Below are positions 34,517 through 45,121 of a DNA stretch of 64,000 nucleotides, in pieces (positions within the stretch are counted from its first letter, which is position 1; every line of letters begins with the position of its first letter). The position numbers and the translations under genes are program-made. Source of the DNA: Amaurobius ferox (taxonomy: Eukaryota > Arthropoda > Arachnida > Araneae > Amaurobiidae); the NCBI GenBank assembly GCA_951213105.1, contig OX578155.1, positions 32,070,857-32,134,856 of the forward strand. The letters run 5' to 3'. The notes beneath the pieces are model-generated. The model did no database searches and had not been told where the DNA came from. It saw nothing but the letters and a program-made list of their open reading frames with translations.

Positions 34517-36235
34517 TATAGTTAAAATTCTCTACATCTTATGCAACACCAATTTCGAGCCAAAATTATACATATGTCATCATTTTCTTTTGAAATGTTA
34601 TTTTAGGAACGCGTCAGCGTTCATCCCGATAAATCAAAATTCTTAATTAACAAGTGTGTATTATATTTGACAAACCCCGATTTATAGGGGCCTGTAACTC
34701 AGCCACTAAGAAAGCTAAATACTTAATTCTCTTTTCTATGTAAAGCCGTCTCAAAGCAGAGATAATCAAAATAGAAAATACAATTGGGGCGGTAACACTT
34801 GAAAAAAAAAAAAAACTTTAAACTGACACATTTGGGATTGCCATTCCGGCTTTTGATTCTTCAGTTCTGATGGACCTACAGTCTTAACTACTGAACTGAT
34901 TATCATGAATAATGGATTATTTTGTGTATTTTGGTGGGAGGTATATAACTTTTCTTTTAAAACAAAATAAAATTGATTCAAAATTGAAAACATTCAAATT
35001 AACAAAAAAAAATTGGATTCAAAATTGAAAAATTGAAATAAACATAAATAAATAGTGCTCGGTGTTAAAATATAATTTACAAGGTTATATTTTTGTTACA
35101 TAATCATGTTGAAAAATCATTTCGGTTTTGGCATGTGACGAAAAAAATAAAAAGTGAAAAAAACTATTAAAAAAATCTTTCGAATTCGAAATCGAGGTAA
35201 AATCCACAGGCGCGTCTTTGGTTCGAGACTTTTAAAATAATTTTAAAATCTCGAACCAGGTTATCACAATTTAACCAAAAAAAGCAAGGAATAAGTTAAT
35301 CTCAAAATGGACCTCAAATTTTTTACGTTATATGATCTCATTTTCAAGTTAGTTGTGATCCTAAAAACTATTTTCAAATGATGAAATTGAAGTGTGAAAT
35401 ACTAAGTTTAACTGCTATATGTTTATTTTTCGCCGATCACTATTTTTAATTTCCCCTGTCATTTGCCGGGCTATATAACCGAGACGATTTTTACCATACT
35501 CAAAGCAGGAAAATCCTGGGAATTACAGTTATTCAAAGATCGATTTCTAATCAACATTTTGTATATTTTTTTAAAATAACTTTTATTGCGCCTTAGCGCC
35601 ACCTTTAGACATAGATCATACTTCTAATCGGAAAAACATATAACAATTTAAATAAGTTTTCAATATTTTGAGGTCGATACAATCCTATAAGAAATTAAAT
35701 ATATTGAAAATCCTGATAATTGTGTTCAATTTTAACGAAAAGCATTTATTAAAAATTATCGACAAACTTTAATAGTAAAAATACAGGCCAACGTGTATCA
35801 ATAGTATATTTGACCACGCCCATTTTTTCGTTCAGAGTAATCTTCAGGAAATTGTGCTTATTTTCAATAAATATAAAAGTGTAAGATTTTAATTAAATTA
35901 TTTCACTCCAAGTCACTAATTCAGCAAGTAAAAATGTGACCGGGGAAAATTTCAAAATTTGAAATAATATTTTAGTGTAGATTTCGTATCGACATTAATT
36001 CTGCCATATGAAGTTTAAATTTTCATTTTATTTTATTTACGAGCGAAGGGTCATTGGTCATAGTTATAGCACCAATCACGTGGACAGTGATTTGTTTTAA
36101 GTCCTAAATAGATATCCAGTTATTAACCCACAGATCCAGGTATTATTAAAATTATAAAATGAAATATTTGTACTGACAGTTAATACTTACAAATAATATT
36201 TCTTTGGTATGTTTTATATAATGATTTTTTTTACT
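34517..36235. other. Non-coding module of the tandem unit, copy 2
   Basis: No frame of note. Carries the hairpin (35217-35262, partly decayed), the TATA-like block (near 35470) and the A-type sub-repeat from about 35970. Confidence 0.6.
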
Positions 36236-36248
36236 TAGTAAGGGCAGG
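36236..36248. repeat. Target site duplication of the Jockey-type LINE, left
   Basis: TAGTAAGGGCAGG; the right copy TAGTAAGGGTAGG is at 38066-38078. Confidence 0.65.
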
Positions 36249-38065
36249 ATAACCGTTCACATTGGACATCCCCAACAACGACTTTCAGGATAATATCAGC
36301 ATCATTGTAAATGACTTTCTCCAGGCACCCCATCCCGACCCTGTCCCCCCCTCCCCCCCCCCTCGAAATCTTCCAAATTATTCAAAAACTGCAAAATAAA
36401 AAATCCCCGGGCATTGACAAAATTTCTAATAGGGCTCTTAAGTTTCTCCCCCTGAATATCATCTTCTTCATCACCCACCTGATAAATGCCGTTCTAAACT
36501 ATCGTCACTTCCCTTCAAACTGGAAAACGTCGATCATCGTGCCCATTCTCAAGCCTGGAGGCACCCCCTCCAACCCTGTCTCTTACCGCCCCATCTCCCT
36601 CCTCCCGGCTCTCAGCAAGATCACAGAGAGAGTCATTCAAACTAGACTCCTTAACTTCATAAACGAGAAGGATCTTTTCATTCCGGAGCAGTTCGGTTTC
36701 CGGCCGGCACACTCGACCACCCATCAGCTCCGTAGAGTAGTTGAATTCGTAGCAGAGGGGCTCCAAACCAAAACCCCGGCGGGGGCCATTATGTTGGACG
36801 TGGAAAAGGCGTTCGATAAAGCTTGGAACGTCGGAATAATTTATAAACTCATCCAGATGAAAATCCCCCCCCCCCCTCATAATAAACTCGTATTTAAATC
36901 AGCGTAATTTCCGGGTCAGAATCCTTAACACCCTCTCCGACATTAAACCTGTAAACGCAGGGGTCCCCCAAGGGTCCATCCTTGCCCCCCTCCTCTTCAA
37001 CTGCTTCATTAACGACACCCCCCGGTCCCCCCATACCACCCTCTGCCTTTATGCCGACGATACTTGCATCCTCTCAAAAAATCGTAATCTCAACTTTCTC
37101 CACGCGCATCTTCAAAAGCATATTCACACCCTCGAAAAATATTACGAAAATTGGAAGATCAAAATAAACCCCTCCAAGTCGCAGGCCACATTCTTCTCCG
37201 GTGTCAGGTTCCCCCCCCCCCATTCTGATCAGCAATCAACCCGTCTGTTTCGGCCGCTCCGTCAAGTATCTCGGCGTCCATCAGGACAGCCGGCTTACTT
37301 GGCGCGAGCACCTCAGCTATGTTCTTAAAAAATCCAAGAAACTGGTAGGCACCCTTGGGCACCTCCTTTTCTCCAGCCACCTCGAAATTAAAAACAAACT
37401 CCTCCTGTACAAGTCCATCATCAACCCCATCCTCCTCTAAGCTTGTCCTGTCTGGGGATTCGCATGCAAGACTAGCATTGCCAAACTCCAGACAGAACAG
37501 AACCGCATCCTTAGGATCATTCGAAAAGCCCCCCGGTACCTCCGGAATGATGTGATTCACCGGGATTTTAAAATTAAAACCATCAAAAAAGTCATCAGTA
37601 AGCATACCAAAAAATTTTTTCAAAACCTCCCCAGCATTAATAACGAAACCCTGTTTACCCTCCCAGACTACGACCCGAGGCTGCACAGGAAGCGTTCCCG
37701 GTCCATTCTTTTCGAACCGCCATGATTTACTCAAATTCATGCCTTCCACATCCGTATTTCTCATTAATCTCTGTTGTATTCTTTCTCTTTGCTCGGATTG
37801 ATCTCATGCATAACATGCTTAAACATTGAACTTGTGCATCTACTCTAGATACACTCTCCCCCTTGTGGTTGCCCGTGCCTCTCATAGAGGGCGGCACCAC
37901 CGCTCCTAAAGCTCCCCTTCATTTTGAAGGTCTGGCCAATGGGCCGTTTCTGTTCTCATACTTCCATTGCTCAAACGATGTCATGTATCACACAATGCTC
38001 TCAAACTGGAGGTAAAAGCCAATGAGGCTAGGAATCCGATAATTTGCACATCCCTACTCTCTCTC
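36249..38065 (+). mobile_element. 5'-truncated Jockey-type LINE insertion
   Basis: A 1.8-kb block far richer in C than its surroundings, flanked by 13-bp near-identical duplications and absent from copies 1 and 3. No poly-A tail is evident; the end is pyrimidine-rich (CTACTCTCTCTC). The 3' part after about 37740 is untranslated. Confidence 0.7.
36311..37730 (+). pseudogene. Jockey-clade reverse transcriptase (frameshifted)
   Basis: Motifs in order: LQNKKSPGIDKISNRALK, SYRPISLLPALSKITERVI, EQFGFRPAHSTTHQL, MLDVEKAFDKAW (first catalytic Asp), AGVPQGSILAPLLFN and LYADDTC (the other two), then KINPSKSQATFFSG. The first part is open at 36311-36907; the rest lies in other frames. The frame changes fall next to poly-C runs (36352-36361, 36865-36876, 37210-37219), so slippage at homopolymers, in the genome or in sequencing, is a likely cause. 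The N-terminal endonuclease domain and ORF1 are missing because of 5' truncation. The catalytic residues are all present, so this copy is younger than the other LINE remnants here. Confidence 0.75.
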
Positions 38066-38078
38066 TAGTAAGGGTAGG
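38066..38078. repeat. Target site duplication of the Jockey-type LINE, right
   Basis: TAGTAAGGGTAGG, one mismatch to 36236-36248. Confidence 0.65.
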
Positions 38079-39253
38079 TATCTGAAAGCTTGGAAAGCAC
38101 GAACGATGTACTAAGAGAGCAGTTTATTAAAATAAGCAGAAAGTATCATCCGCGAATGAAAACGTATTAAGAAACGTACTGTTTCGATCGCAGAATACTA
38201 TATTCAGTAGACTCACTTCCATAAGACCATATGGTCAAAGATGGTAACATTTTTAACAGGGGATGTCGCATAGACACCAGCGCTCGTGAGTTGGACGCAC
38301 TGAACTACGATGTAAACAAAGTACGTCTACCAGATTTGGAGCGTTATCGCTCGCTTATCGATTTTTTTTTTTCAAAAGGTGGCAGGGAAAAAAATGTACA
38401 AGACTGTACTTTTTCTAATAATTTTTGAAATTATAGAAATGATCAGGATTTAAAAATATTTAAATCTGCAACATAAATATATTCATTAGTTTAAGTAAAT
38501 TTAAATAAACATAGTTATATATTTAATTCAAATAATCATAAAATGGATTAAAGTTTAGTGCAGATTTCGTATCGACATTAATTCTGCCATATCAAGTTTA
38601 ACTTTTCATTTTAATTTACTTACGAGCAAAGGGTCATTAATCGTATTTATATCGCCAATCATCTGGACAGTGATTTGCTAAGCCCTAAATATATAACAGT
38701 TATTATCCCACTGTCCATGATATTATTAAAAATATAAAATGAAATATTTATACTGACCGTTCATATATACCGAAAATATTTCATTGATATATACTATATA
38801 AGAATGTTTTTCTTTTAATAAAGAAGGCAGGTCCTGAAATCTCGGGGTATCAAGAACACTGTACCAAGCAAAGAGTGCAGTTAATTAAAATAAACAAAAA
38901 GTATCTTGTTCTGAATCAGTGAGTAAAAACATAAGTAACGTAGTTCAACATAAATAAAGAAACATACTGCTTCGACGATGCTTTTGTCATGATGAGTTTA
39001 TAATTTAAACTCAGCACAACATACTTTAGCTTTTTTCTAATTTGTATCTAAATCATATTGTTCGCTATGTGGAAAATTTTCCCAATTTGCAGCTGATCTT
39101 TCAAAACAAGAATGCTTCCCACACGTCGGTCAGAGGTATAAACAAACAACACGCGATCTTTTTCAAGGTCCCTTCCTTAAAGCAGTATAGCTCCGAAAAT
39201 TTTAAGGGACAATTCTTGGACTCGTCGTATAGACACGCATTTTGATAAAGATA
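38079..39253. other. Non-coding module, second sub-repeat, copy 2
   Basis: Resumes the module after the LINE. From about 38557 it repeats, in diverged form, the block starting TTTCGTATCGACATTAATTC also present at 35976. The short frame at 39042-39245 is shared by all three tandem copies but looks non-coding (no AUG at its start, no family resemblance). Confidence 0.55.
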
Positions 39254-40830
39254 CAGGGAGGTCATAAAAAACTTCCCCGGTATATGAACCCCTAGCAGTC
39301 TATCCGCTCAACCAATCGAAAGGAAATATCAGATATTGTTATTTGAAGGTATACGCTCGAGATTGTGATGATTTCAAACAATAGAGCTCTCACTGTTACG
39401 GTTACAGTGAAAAAATTTCGAAATTTTTGAATGGCAACACCCACTTTTTCTCCGGCGAAAATTGATCAGAGCATTGAAAAACCATAAATGGCCAGAGCGA
39501 TACGTATGACGAAAATTGGCGGTCTAAAACATTTGCAAAGAAGAGCATTGTAAAGGACCAATGGCAATACAGAGAGGAAGGAGGTGCATAGACGCACTTG
39601 CATAATTCACAGGGATAGACAGTAGAAGCACCAATCACAGAACACCATGTGCAAAGCCTTGCTTGTGGAAAACCTTTAATAAGCTGTGTGGGAAGATTAT
39701 TTCTTCAATCAGGTGTTCGAACGTGCCAAAAAATGACACTTATAGGGGAACAACGAGGTGAATTGATAAAGCTGTTTTATCTGAACTGGGAAAATGCTGC
39801 CGAAACAGTGCGAGTTTATCGGCGAAATCATAAGCTAAGACGAGGCCTATGTTCCGTACGAACTGTACGTGATTAAGTAAAAAGAATTTGAAGAAACTGG
39901 ATGCACATGTGATAGACCGCGACCTGTCCAAGACAGATTCCTGTTGAAGTTGTTGCTGAAGTGCATAATACGATTACTGCACGTCCATTGCGTACGGCAA
40001 GTAGTGTTGCCCGCAATTTGGATGTACCGAAAACCACAGTCCTCAAACTTCTGCTCTATGTTCTGCGGATGTTTCCTTATCGATTCCAGCACTTCCAGTT
40101 GTTGCAACCTGGCGACTTTGCGAATTTTTTCCTCATCAAGTATGATGAAGATAGCAGGTGGCCGCTGCGGATATTATTGACGGATGAGATACATTTCTCC
40201 TTAACTGGGAACGTAAACTCCAAGAACTGCGTTCACTGGGCTGATGGAAATCTTCGCGATGTGGCACCAGTGCCTTTACACGAAGCTAAAGTGACTGTGT
40301 GGTGCGGCATCGCAAGCACATTCGTTCTCGGTTCGTACTTCATCGAAGAGGTAGTACACTTACAATGGTACGCAAACGTGCTTCATCACAGGTCCTCAGT
40401 ATAAAACAATTTTGCAGAATTACGTAATTCCAGAATTGCAGCAGCGAAATGTCGTTAATGACATTGTATGGATGCAAGATGGTGCTCCTCCACACGTCGC
40501 TACATGTGTTCGACAAGTGCTGCAACAGAACTTTGATGATAGAGTCATCTCCCGTAACTTTGCAGTATCGTGGCCACCGCGATCCCCCGACCTCACTCCG
40601 ATGGATATCTGGTTCTCGGTTTATCTGAAATCTAAGGTGAACAAACACATCAAATCTATGAGATTTGTCAGAATTGAAAGATGCCATAAAACGTGAAGAT
40701 ATACAGATTCCTCTTGTGATGCTACGTTCTTCATTGTTGTCAACAATCTCCCGCATGAAATGCGTTATAGTCTGCGAAGGTGGGCACTTCGAAAACTTGT
40801 AATTCCAAAAAAGTTTTTTCCCTCTCCCCT
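39254..40830 (+). mobile_element. Mariner-like transposon, copy 2
   Basis: Same ends and interior as the copy at 29803 and part of the tandem duplication rather than a separate insertion. Confidence 0.65.
39720..40740 (+). pseudogene. Mariner-like transposase, dead copy 2
   Basis: Same domain order as 30270-31300. It shares the TAA after SVRTVRD (about 39874). A 7-bp insertion near 40393-40400, absent from copy 1, splits the core between the first and second catalytic aspartates: frames 39961-40404 (with TDEIHFSLTG) and 40412-40696 (with WMQDGAPPHVA and SPDLTPMDIW). The shared and private lesions give the order of events: death, duplication, further decay. Confidence 0.75.
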
Positions 40831-40859
40831 CTTGCGTTGTCGTTGGTCCGCAATGTGTT

Positions 40860-42629
40860 TTCATTTGTGTATGAGTAAATCGTTCGAAAGGAAGAAAATG
40901 TGCAATTTCAGATTTTCAATATTTTCTACTTAATGAAGGGGGGAGGGCGGCACGTACCAAAATGTTCGATTTACTGAATAAATGAGAAAAGGCTCCTTTA
41001 ATATTTGATAGAGGTTTGAAATTTGGTATAAGGCTTAATCATTTGACGAAAACACCCAAGACGAATATTGTTTTTCAAAAATGTTCTTTTATGGGGGTGC
41101 TCCAGAGAAAAACGTTCAAAAAGTGAATTGATAAAAAAAAACATACTTCGAGATGAAATAGAGATATCAAATTTGGCGTAAGGGTAGATATAGTTTGGAA
41201 GGAAGAAAGTCTACAATTTCAGTTTACCAATATTTTCTACTTTAGGGGGTGCTGCGCACCAAAATGTTCGATTTTTGGAATAAAGTAGAAACGCCCCTTT
41301 TAAAACGTGATAGAGGCTTGATATTTGGTATATGAACGAATTATCTGATAGAAAACACAAGAAGAATAATGATAAAAGGCTCCTTTAAAGTTGATAGAGG
41401 TTTAAAATTTGCTGTAAGTGCTAATCATTTGACGAAAACACCCAAGACGAATATAGTTTTTCAAAAATGTTCGTTTATGGGGGTGCTCCAGAGAAAAACG
41501 TTCAAAAAGTGAATTGATAAAAAAAAAGTGCTTCGAGATGAGATAGAGATATCAAATTTGGTGTAAGGATAGATAGCTTGGAAGGAAGAACGTGTACAAT
41601 TTCAGTTTACCAAAATTTTCTACTTTAGGGGGGTGCTGCTCACCAAAATGTTCGATTTTTGGAATAAAGCAGAAACGCCCCTTTTAAAACGTGATAAAGG
41701 CTTGCTATTCAGTATATGAACGAATTATCTGATAGAAAACACAAGAAGAATAGAGTTTTTCGAAAATGTATATTTAAAGGGTGGGTTCTCCACACGAAAA
41801 CATTCGAAAGGTGAAATGATAGAAAAGGAATGAATCGCGATAAGATAGAGATTTCAAATTTGGTGTATGGGGAAAAAGTTTAAAAGGAAGGAAATGTGCA
41901 ATTTCAGTTTTTCAACATTTCCTATTGTAAGAGGTGCCGTTCACTAAAATATTCGATTTGCGAACAAATGAAAAACGCCTCTATTACAATGCGATAGAGG
42001 CTTGAAATTTAGTACATGGGCATTTGATAAACATCCAAAGATGAATACGGTTTGACAAAAATGTTCATTAAGGGGGTGTTATGCAAAAAAACGTTCGAAA
42101 GGTGAAGTGGTAGAAAAAACATGCTTCTCGATAGAATGGAAGCTTCAAATTTGGTCTACGGGTAGATAGTTTGAAAGGGAAAAAAGTGTGAAATTTCAGA
42201 TTTCCAATATTTGCTACTTTAAGGGGTGCCACACACTAATATGTTCGATTTTCCGAATAAATGAGGCACGCTTCCTTTTAAATGTGATAGAGACTTGGTA
42301 TTTGGTATATGGATCAATTATCTGATAAAAAAAACAGAGACAAACAGAGTTTTTCAAAAATGTTCATTTATGGGTGTGCTTCACAGAAAAACGTTCGAAA
42401 GGAGAAATGATAAAGTAGCAATGCTTCGGAATGAGATAGACTTTAATGGGCGTACGGGTAGATAGTTCGAAAAGAAGAAAATGCGCAACTCCCAATATTT
42501 TCTTTAGGGGGTTCTGCATTCAACTATTTGATTTGCCGAATAAATGTGAAACTTGAATTTTTCAAAAATTTACTTTATTCGGGGGTTGCTTATTGCGAGA
42601 CCGTTGATTTTCAACGGGTTTTCGGCTAG
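40860..42629 (+). mobile_element. Helitron-like repeat, unit C3a, 5' truncated
   Basis: Closely matches C2a, including the extra 0.39-kb block. Ends with the hairpin CCGTTGATTTTCAACGG at 42601-42617 and CTAG at 42626-42629. Confidence 0.55.
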
Positions 42630-43786
42630 TATATACTAATTGCCAAGTGTCCGACTGTCTATCTGTCACGCATTTTTTAGGTACTTCCCAAGCAGATAGA
42701 GACTTGCAATTTAGTATATGGATCGATCGTTTCGTAAAAACCCCTGAAAAAAAAATCGAATTTTTCACAAATGTTCTGCACAAGGAGTGCTCCACACCAA
42801 AACGTTCGAAAAGAAAAATCATAGGAAAGCATACTTTGAGCTGAGACAAAAACTTCAAATTTGCTGTATGTGTAAACCGTTCGAAAGGAAGAAAGTGTGC
42901 AATTTCAGATTTTCACTATTTTCTACTTAAGGGGGGCCGCACACCAAAATGTGAGCGTGGAAAGCATACTTTGAGCTGAGACAAAAACTTCAAATTTGCT
43001 GTATGTGTAAACCGTTCGAAAGGAAGAAAGTGTGCAATTTCAGATTTTCACTATTTTCTACTTAAGGGCGTGCCGCACACCAAATAAGAGGTGCCGTTCA
43101 CTAAAATATTCGATTTGCGAACAAATGAAAAACGCCTCTATTACAATGCGATAGAGGCTTGAAATTTAGTACATGGGCATTTGATAAACATCCAAAGATG
43201 AATACGGTTTGACAAAAATGTTCATTAAGGGGGTGTTATGCAAAAAAACATTCGAAAGGTGAAGTGGTAGAAAAAACATGCTTCTCGATAGAATGGAGGC
43301 TTCAAATTTGGTCTACGGGTAGATAGTTTGAAAGGGAAAAAAGTGTGAAATTTCAGATTTCCAATATTTGCTACTTTAAGGGGTGCCACACACTAATATG
43401 TTCGATTTTCCGAATAAATGAGGCACGCTTCCTTTTAAATGTGATAGAGACTTGGTATTTGGTATATGGATCAATTATCTGATAAAAAAACCCGAGACAA
43501 ACAGAGTTTTTCAAAAATGTTCATTTATGGGTGTGCTTCACAGAAAAACGTTCGAAAGGAGAAATGATAACGTAGCAATGCTTCGGAATGAGATAGACTT
43601 TAATGGGCGTACGGGTAGATAGTTCGAAAAGAAGAAAATGCGCAACTCCCAATATTTTCTTTAGGGGGTTCTGCATTCAACTATTTGATTTGCCGAATAA
43701 ATGTGAAACTTGAATTTTTCAAAAATTTACTTTATTCGGGGGTTGCTTATTGCGAGACCGTTGATTTTCAACGGGTTTTCGGCTAG
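42630..43786 (+). mobile_element. Helitron-like repeat, unit C3b, extra duplicated unit
   Basis: Starts like C3c, but at about 43083 switches to the middle of C3a (matching from about 41930) and runs to a CTAG at 43783-43786. The net effect is an extra 1,157-bp period. A partial duplicate of the AGCATACTTTGAGCTGAGAC block lies at about 42828-43080. Confidence 0.65.
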
Positions 43787-45121
43787 TATATACTAATTGC
43801 CAAGTGTCCGACTGTCTATCTGTCACGCATTTTTTAGGTACTTCCCAAGCAGATAGAGACTTGCAATTTAGTATATGGATCGATCGTTTCGTAAAAACCC
43901 CTGAAAAAAAATCGAATTTTTCACAAATGTTCTGCACAAGGAGTGCTCCACACCAAAACGTTCGAAGAGAAAAATCATAGGAAACCATACTTTGAGCTGA
44001 GACAAAAACTTCAAATTTGCTGTATGTGTAAACCGTTCGAAAGGAAGAAAGTGTGCAATTTCAGATTTTCACTATTTTCTACTTAAGGGGGTGCCGCACA
44101 CCAAAATGTTTGATTTGACGAATAAATGAGAAACGACTCCTTTAAAATTTAATAGAGGCTTGAAATTTGGTATATGGGCTAATCATTTGAAGAAAACACC
44201 CATGACGAATATAGTTATTTAAAAATGTTCGATTAAGGAGTGCTCCAGAGAAAAACGTTCGAAAGGTAAATTGACTAAGAAAATCTGCTTCCGGATGAGA
44301 TAGATATTTCAAATTTGGTGTACTGGTAGATAGTTTTAAAGGAAGAAAGTGTACAATTTCAGTTTTCAAATATTTTTTATAAGGGGTGCCGCATACCAAA
44401 ATGTTCGATTTTCGGAATAAAGGCCCCTTTTAAAACGTGATAGAGGGGCTATATTTAGTATATGGGTGAATCATCTGATAGAAATCACAAAAAGAATGGA
44501 GTTTTTCAAAATATGTATGTTTAAGGGTGTAGATTCCACTCAAAATCATTCGAAAAATGAAATGATAAAAAGAGCATGCTTCGCAATGAGATAGAGACTT
44601 TAAATTTGCTGTACGGGTAAATAGTTTTAAACGAAGAAATTGTACAATTTCAGTTTTCCAACATTTGCTATTCTAGGGGAGGGGGGGGGGGCGTGGCGCT
44701 CACTAAAATATTCGATTTGCCGATCAAATGTAAAACGACACCTTTACAATGTGATAGCGGCTTGAAATTTAGTATATGAGCTAATCATTTGATAAAAAAA
44801 ACCAAGATGGTCACGGGTTTTCAAAAATGTTCATTTAAGGGGGTGCTACACAGAAAGACGTTCGAAAGGTAAAGTAATAGAAAAAGCATGCTTTGCGATA
44901 AGATAGATACTTTAATTGGATGTACGGTTAATTGGATGTACGGGGCGTGCAAATGGAAGATGCGTGCAATTTAAGTTTTCCAATATTTTTTTCTTTGGGG
45001 GGTTCTGCACACATAATATTCGATTTACCGAATAAATGTGAAATGTGAATTATTCAAAAATTTGCATTATTCAGAGATTGCTTATTGCGAGTCCGTTGAT
45101 TTTCAACGGGTATTCGGCTAG
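43787..45121 (+). mobile_element. Helitron-like repeat, unit C3c
   Basis: Matches C2b. The end has a hairpin with one changed base (GTCCGTTGATTTTCAACGGG) and CTAG at 45118-45121, followed by the same flank as C2b (TATAGTTAAAATTCTC), as expected for segmental copies. Confidence 0.6.

Larger units (their letters stand above)
31399..40859. repeat. Tandem segmental unit, copy 2 (about 9.46 kb)
   Basis: The most complete unit: Helitron-like array, non-coding module, Jockey-type LINE insertion, second sub-repeat, mariner remnant. The start of the mariner 5' flank recurs at 29591, 39042 and 48236, spacings of 9,451 and 9,194 bp. Confidence 0.8.
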
